From NCBI GenBank assembly GCA_937934285.1, contig CALHAT010000010.1:1-6786 (forward strand): a stretch of 6,786 nt of DNA, written 5' to 3'. Position numbers and translations under genes: made by a program. Below the pieces are notes generated by a model, which saw only the letters and a program-made list of their open reading frames with translations, made no database searches and was not told where the DNA came from. Every line of letters begins with the position of its first letter. The first letter of the stretch is position 1. Below are positions 4,809-6,786 of the stretch, piece after piece. Source of the stretch: Minisyncoccota bacterium (GTDB taxonomy: Bacteria; Patescibacteriota; Minisyncoccia; UBA6257; HR35).

Positions 4809-5795
4809 TTATATAAGGCTTTTTTCTTTAATTTTTTCTTCTAATTTTTCTTCACTTTTAATCAAGTTTTTAAAATTTATGATAAATCTATTTAAAATTT
4901 TAGCAAATTCTTGAAAATTAGAAAAACCATTTTTTAAATGATTAAAAGATTTTTCAAATTGTTGATTGAGTTCAAGTAGATCTTTCTCTAATTGGTGGAT
5001 ATTGGCTAAAATTTGACGGATGTTATGACTAAATTCTTGTTTACGAATAACCAAAAGTAGGGAAGAGCAGATAAGTTCAAAAGTTTTTGGTGAAGTTAAA
5101 AAAACTGATTTTTCACGAGCGAATTCCCAAATTTCGTCAAAATCTTTATCACTTAAAAGTTCGTAATAAATTCCTTCGTTAGCCAAATACATTATAGCAA
5201 ATTCAACTGTCCCTTGTGAAGGTAAGATATATTTACGAGAAATATCTTCAATTTTAAGTTTGAGATTTCTAACTAATTCTTTTTTAAAAGCTTGTTTTTC
5301 TTTTTCTTGAAGCTCAAAAATTTTTTGATAATTTTGAACAGGAAATTTAGCATCAATGGGTATAATGGTTTCATTTAATTTTAAAACATAATCAACCCGT
5401 TCAGAGCCGAGGGAATATTGTTCTTCATAAAATGAAGAAGGTAGAAGTTTTAAAATTTCTTTTAACATTACTTCGCCTAAGTAACCTCGACTTTTTGGTC
5501 CTGCTAAAATTTCTTTAATTGTCCTCATTTCCACGTTGCCTAATTCTATTTTTCTTGCTAATTCTTCTATTTTTGAAGTGGATTCTATTAATTTTTCTTG
5601 TTTTTCAATTGTCAAATTAAGGTGTTTTAAGGCATCTTCTTTTAATATTTGAAAACCCTCTAAAATTTTATTTTGTAAATCCAAAAATTTTCCTTCAGTT
5701 GGTTCTTTTAATTCATCAATTTTTCTCTTAAGAGTAAAAATAAAATAAACAATAATTACAAATCCTAAAACAATTAAAATATTAAACATCAGCAT
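4809..5795 (-). CDS. rmuC: DNA recombination protein RmuC
   Basis: This 328-residue protein has an N-terminal membrane helix (about 3-22, FNILIVLGFVIIVYFIFTL), then a coiled-coil-like Lys/Glu-rich segment (23-90). The RmuC domain spans about 95-260: GPKSRGYLGEVMLKEIL (99-115), a YSLGSERVDYVLKL strand with Asp135, and IPIDAKFPVQNY (145-156) giving D148-x-K150, the PD-(D/E)XK-like nuclease core. TVEFAIMYLANEGIYYELL (196-214) is another family hallmark. The C-terminal 70 residues are again helical. E. coli RmuC limits inversions at short inverted repeats, and a nuclease role is inferred from the fold. The ATG at 5795 lies inside the end of the coupling-ATPase gene (14-nt overlap) and is preceded by GGAGGAG at a long spacing of about 13 nt. 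That favours it over the ATG two codons later. It is joined to the methylase gene by a 2-nt gap. Confidence 0.93.
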   Translation of the reverse strand: MLMFNILIVLGFVIIVYFIFTLKRKIDELKEPTEGKFLDLQNKILEGFQILKEDALKHLNLTIEKQEKLIESTSKIEELARKIELGNVEMRTIKEILAGPKSRGYLGEVMLKEILKLLPSSFYEEQYSLGSERVDYVLKLNETIIPIDAKFPVQNYQKIFELQEKEKQAFKKELVRNLKLKIEDISRKYILPSQGTVEFAIMYLANEGIYYELLSDKDFDEIWEFAREKSVFLTSPKTFELICSSLLLVIRKQEFSHNIRQILANIHQLEKDLLELNQQFEKSFNHLKNGFSNFQEFAKILNRFIINFKNLIKSEEKLEEKIKEKSLI

Positions 5796-6786
5796 ATTTT
5801 TGAGCTATCTCCTCCTCAATTTTTTCTTTGGGTTTACCGTATTTTAACATAGAAAGCTCAATAAGTTTATAGGTTTGTTCTCGGCTTGGTTTTTCTGGAG
5901 GTAAAGTTTTAATATTAAAAGCATCGGAGATATGGCCATTAATTAAAAGTTTTAAATAGGCGTTATAGTTTGGGATATTTACTAGATCTGTCTTGTTAAA
6001 AATCGGGGCAAATTGTCTTTCTAAAACCTCAGCATCTGAAATGCCAATTCTAAACGAAATAATTGTTCCAACATTGCCAAAAACTGCCGAAGAAATTTCT
6101 TCAGGTAATTGTTTAATATATTGATGAGCTAAAACCATTGAGAGTCTATATTTTCTTGCTTCTGATAAGATACTAGCAACTCCTTTAAAAGCAAAATTTT
6201 GAAATTCATCAACATAAAGGTAAAAATCTTTTCTTTGTTCTTCAGGAATATCGACACGCGAATAAGCAGCCAAAAGAATTTTGGTAATTAACAGCATCCC
6301 CATTAGATAAGCGCTTGTTTCTCCAAGTTTTCCTTTGGATAAATTAATGATCAAAATCTTTTGATTATCCATAATTTCTCGGAAATTTAAAACTGATTTT
6401 GACTGAGCAATAATTGGTCTTACAAAATCATTAGTAATAAAAGGATTTAATTTTGAAGTAATCCAAGTTGTCATATTTTCTAAAGTAAATTCACCATAAG
6501 TTATTCTTTCAGCTTGTTTTTTCCAAAATTCAATAACTGGATAATTTCTGCATTTTTCTAAAAGTTGATCACGAAAATCATCATCGACAAAAACCCTGGA
6601 AACATCTAATAAAGTATATCCCCAATTTGGATCGTCCATGATAAGAAGAAGGGCATTTCTCAAGTATTGTTCAAACATTGGACCACCTGTTAATTGAAGG
6701 TTGTAAAGTTTATCAATAATTTCGATCAAAGTGTTAATAATAAAAGTTTTGTCTTCTGGGCGATAAACAGGATATTCTAAAATATT
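5782..6786 (-). CDS. VirD4/TraD-like type IV secretion coupling ATPase, C-terminal part (5' truncated by the window)
   Basis: The frame stays open to the right edge (334 residues visible), so the gene starts outside the window. A TTG at 6729 is not the start, because the 19 residues before it continue the domain. The visible part has a helical region with TGGPMFEQYLRNALLL. It then has a strand ILIINLSKGKLG, a Walker B motif YLYVDEFQNF with Asp-Glu codons at 6210-6205, and LSEARKYRLSMVLAHQYIKQLP, the sensor-like region seen in VirD4/TraD/HerA-type hexameric DNA pumps. FGNVGTIISFRIG follows, resembling the TraD/TraG C-terminal (TraM-recognition) region. The Walker A must lie upstream of the window. 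Such ATPases move DNA or protein substrates through or to the membrane. Patescibacteria commonly carry one without a full conjugation set, so its substrate here is unknown. The 3' end overlaps rmuC by 14 nt, suggesting one mRNA. Confidence 0.85.
   Translation of the reverse strand, partial: NILEYPVYRPEDKTFIINTLIEIIDKLYNLQLTGGPMFEQYLRNALLLIMDDPNWGYTLLDVSRVFVDDDFRDQLLEKCRNYPVIEFWKKQAERITYGEFTLENMTTWITSKLNPFITNDFVRPIIAQSKSVLNFREIMDNQKILIINLSKGKLGETSAYLMGMLLITKILLAAYSRVDIPEEQRKDFYLYVDEFQNFAFKGVASILSEARKYRLSMVLAHQYIKQLPEEISSAVFGNVGTIISFRIGISDAEVLERQFAPIFNKTDLVNIPNYNAYLKLLINGHISDAFNIKTLPPEKPSREQTYKLIELSMLKYGKPKEKIEEEIAQKYADV

Noticed and set aside
5782..6729. TTG at 6729 as the start of the coupling ATPase
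   Set aside because: The frame stays open to base 6786, and the family needs a Walker A domain upstream. The gene is simply cut by the window edge.

Overview
The window is AT-rich with strongly A/T-biased codons and reads as bacterial chromosome, most likely from a Candidate Phyla Radiation (Patescibacteria) organism. That assignment is inference. It rests on a PilX-like protein C-terminus with a YDNNLLYYYPPYFP motif followed by a short prepilin with GFTLIEI and INPGRQFAKARN, a stand-alone EF-Tu-domain-II-like mini-protein, and weak or absent Shine-Dalgarno sequences at several starts. No rRNA, tRNA, CRISPR array, transposase or integrase was recognised.

Layout. Positions 1-982 (+ strand) hold the end of a PilX-like pilus-associated protein and a complete type IV prepilin, separated by a spacer with a likely extended -10 promoter and a 9-bp hairpin. 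All other genes are on the - strand. Reading leftwards from the right edge there is a tightly packed group: a 5'-truncated VirD4/TraD-like coupling ATPase, RmuC, a D12-class adenine-N6 DNA methyltransferase and a putative PD-(D/E)XK restriction endonuclease. These are joined by a 14-nt overlap, a 2-nt gap and an 8-nt overlap. A GC-richer, repeat-filled spacer (2767-3062) follows, then type I glyceraldehyde-3-phosphate dehydrogenase. Next comes a 390-bp gene-free spacer built from two inverted arrays of an 8-bp word (ACGCGGAT / ATCCGCGT). Last are a small EF-Tu-domain-II-like gene and a 39-codon, very basic ORF joined to it by an ATGA stop/start overlap.

How it fits together. The right-hand cluster looks like one transcription unit of DNA-handling functions: DNA pumping or transfer, RmuC, and a type II restriction-modification pair whose methylase is translated first. 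The left end belongs to a type IV pilus locus. GAPDH is a glycolytic housekeeping gene. The least ordinary parts are the two noncoding spacers and the tiny coupled ORF. The spacer at 1363-1752 is highly organised: its right arm has octamers every 10-12 bp and a 43-bp higher-order period.
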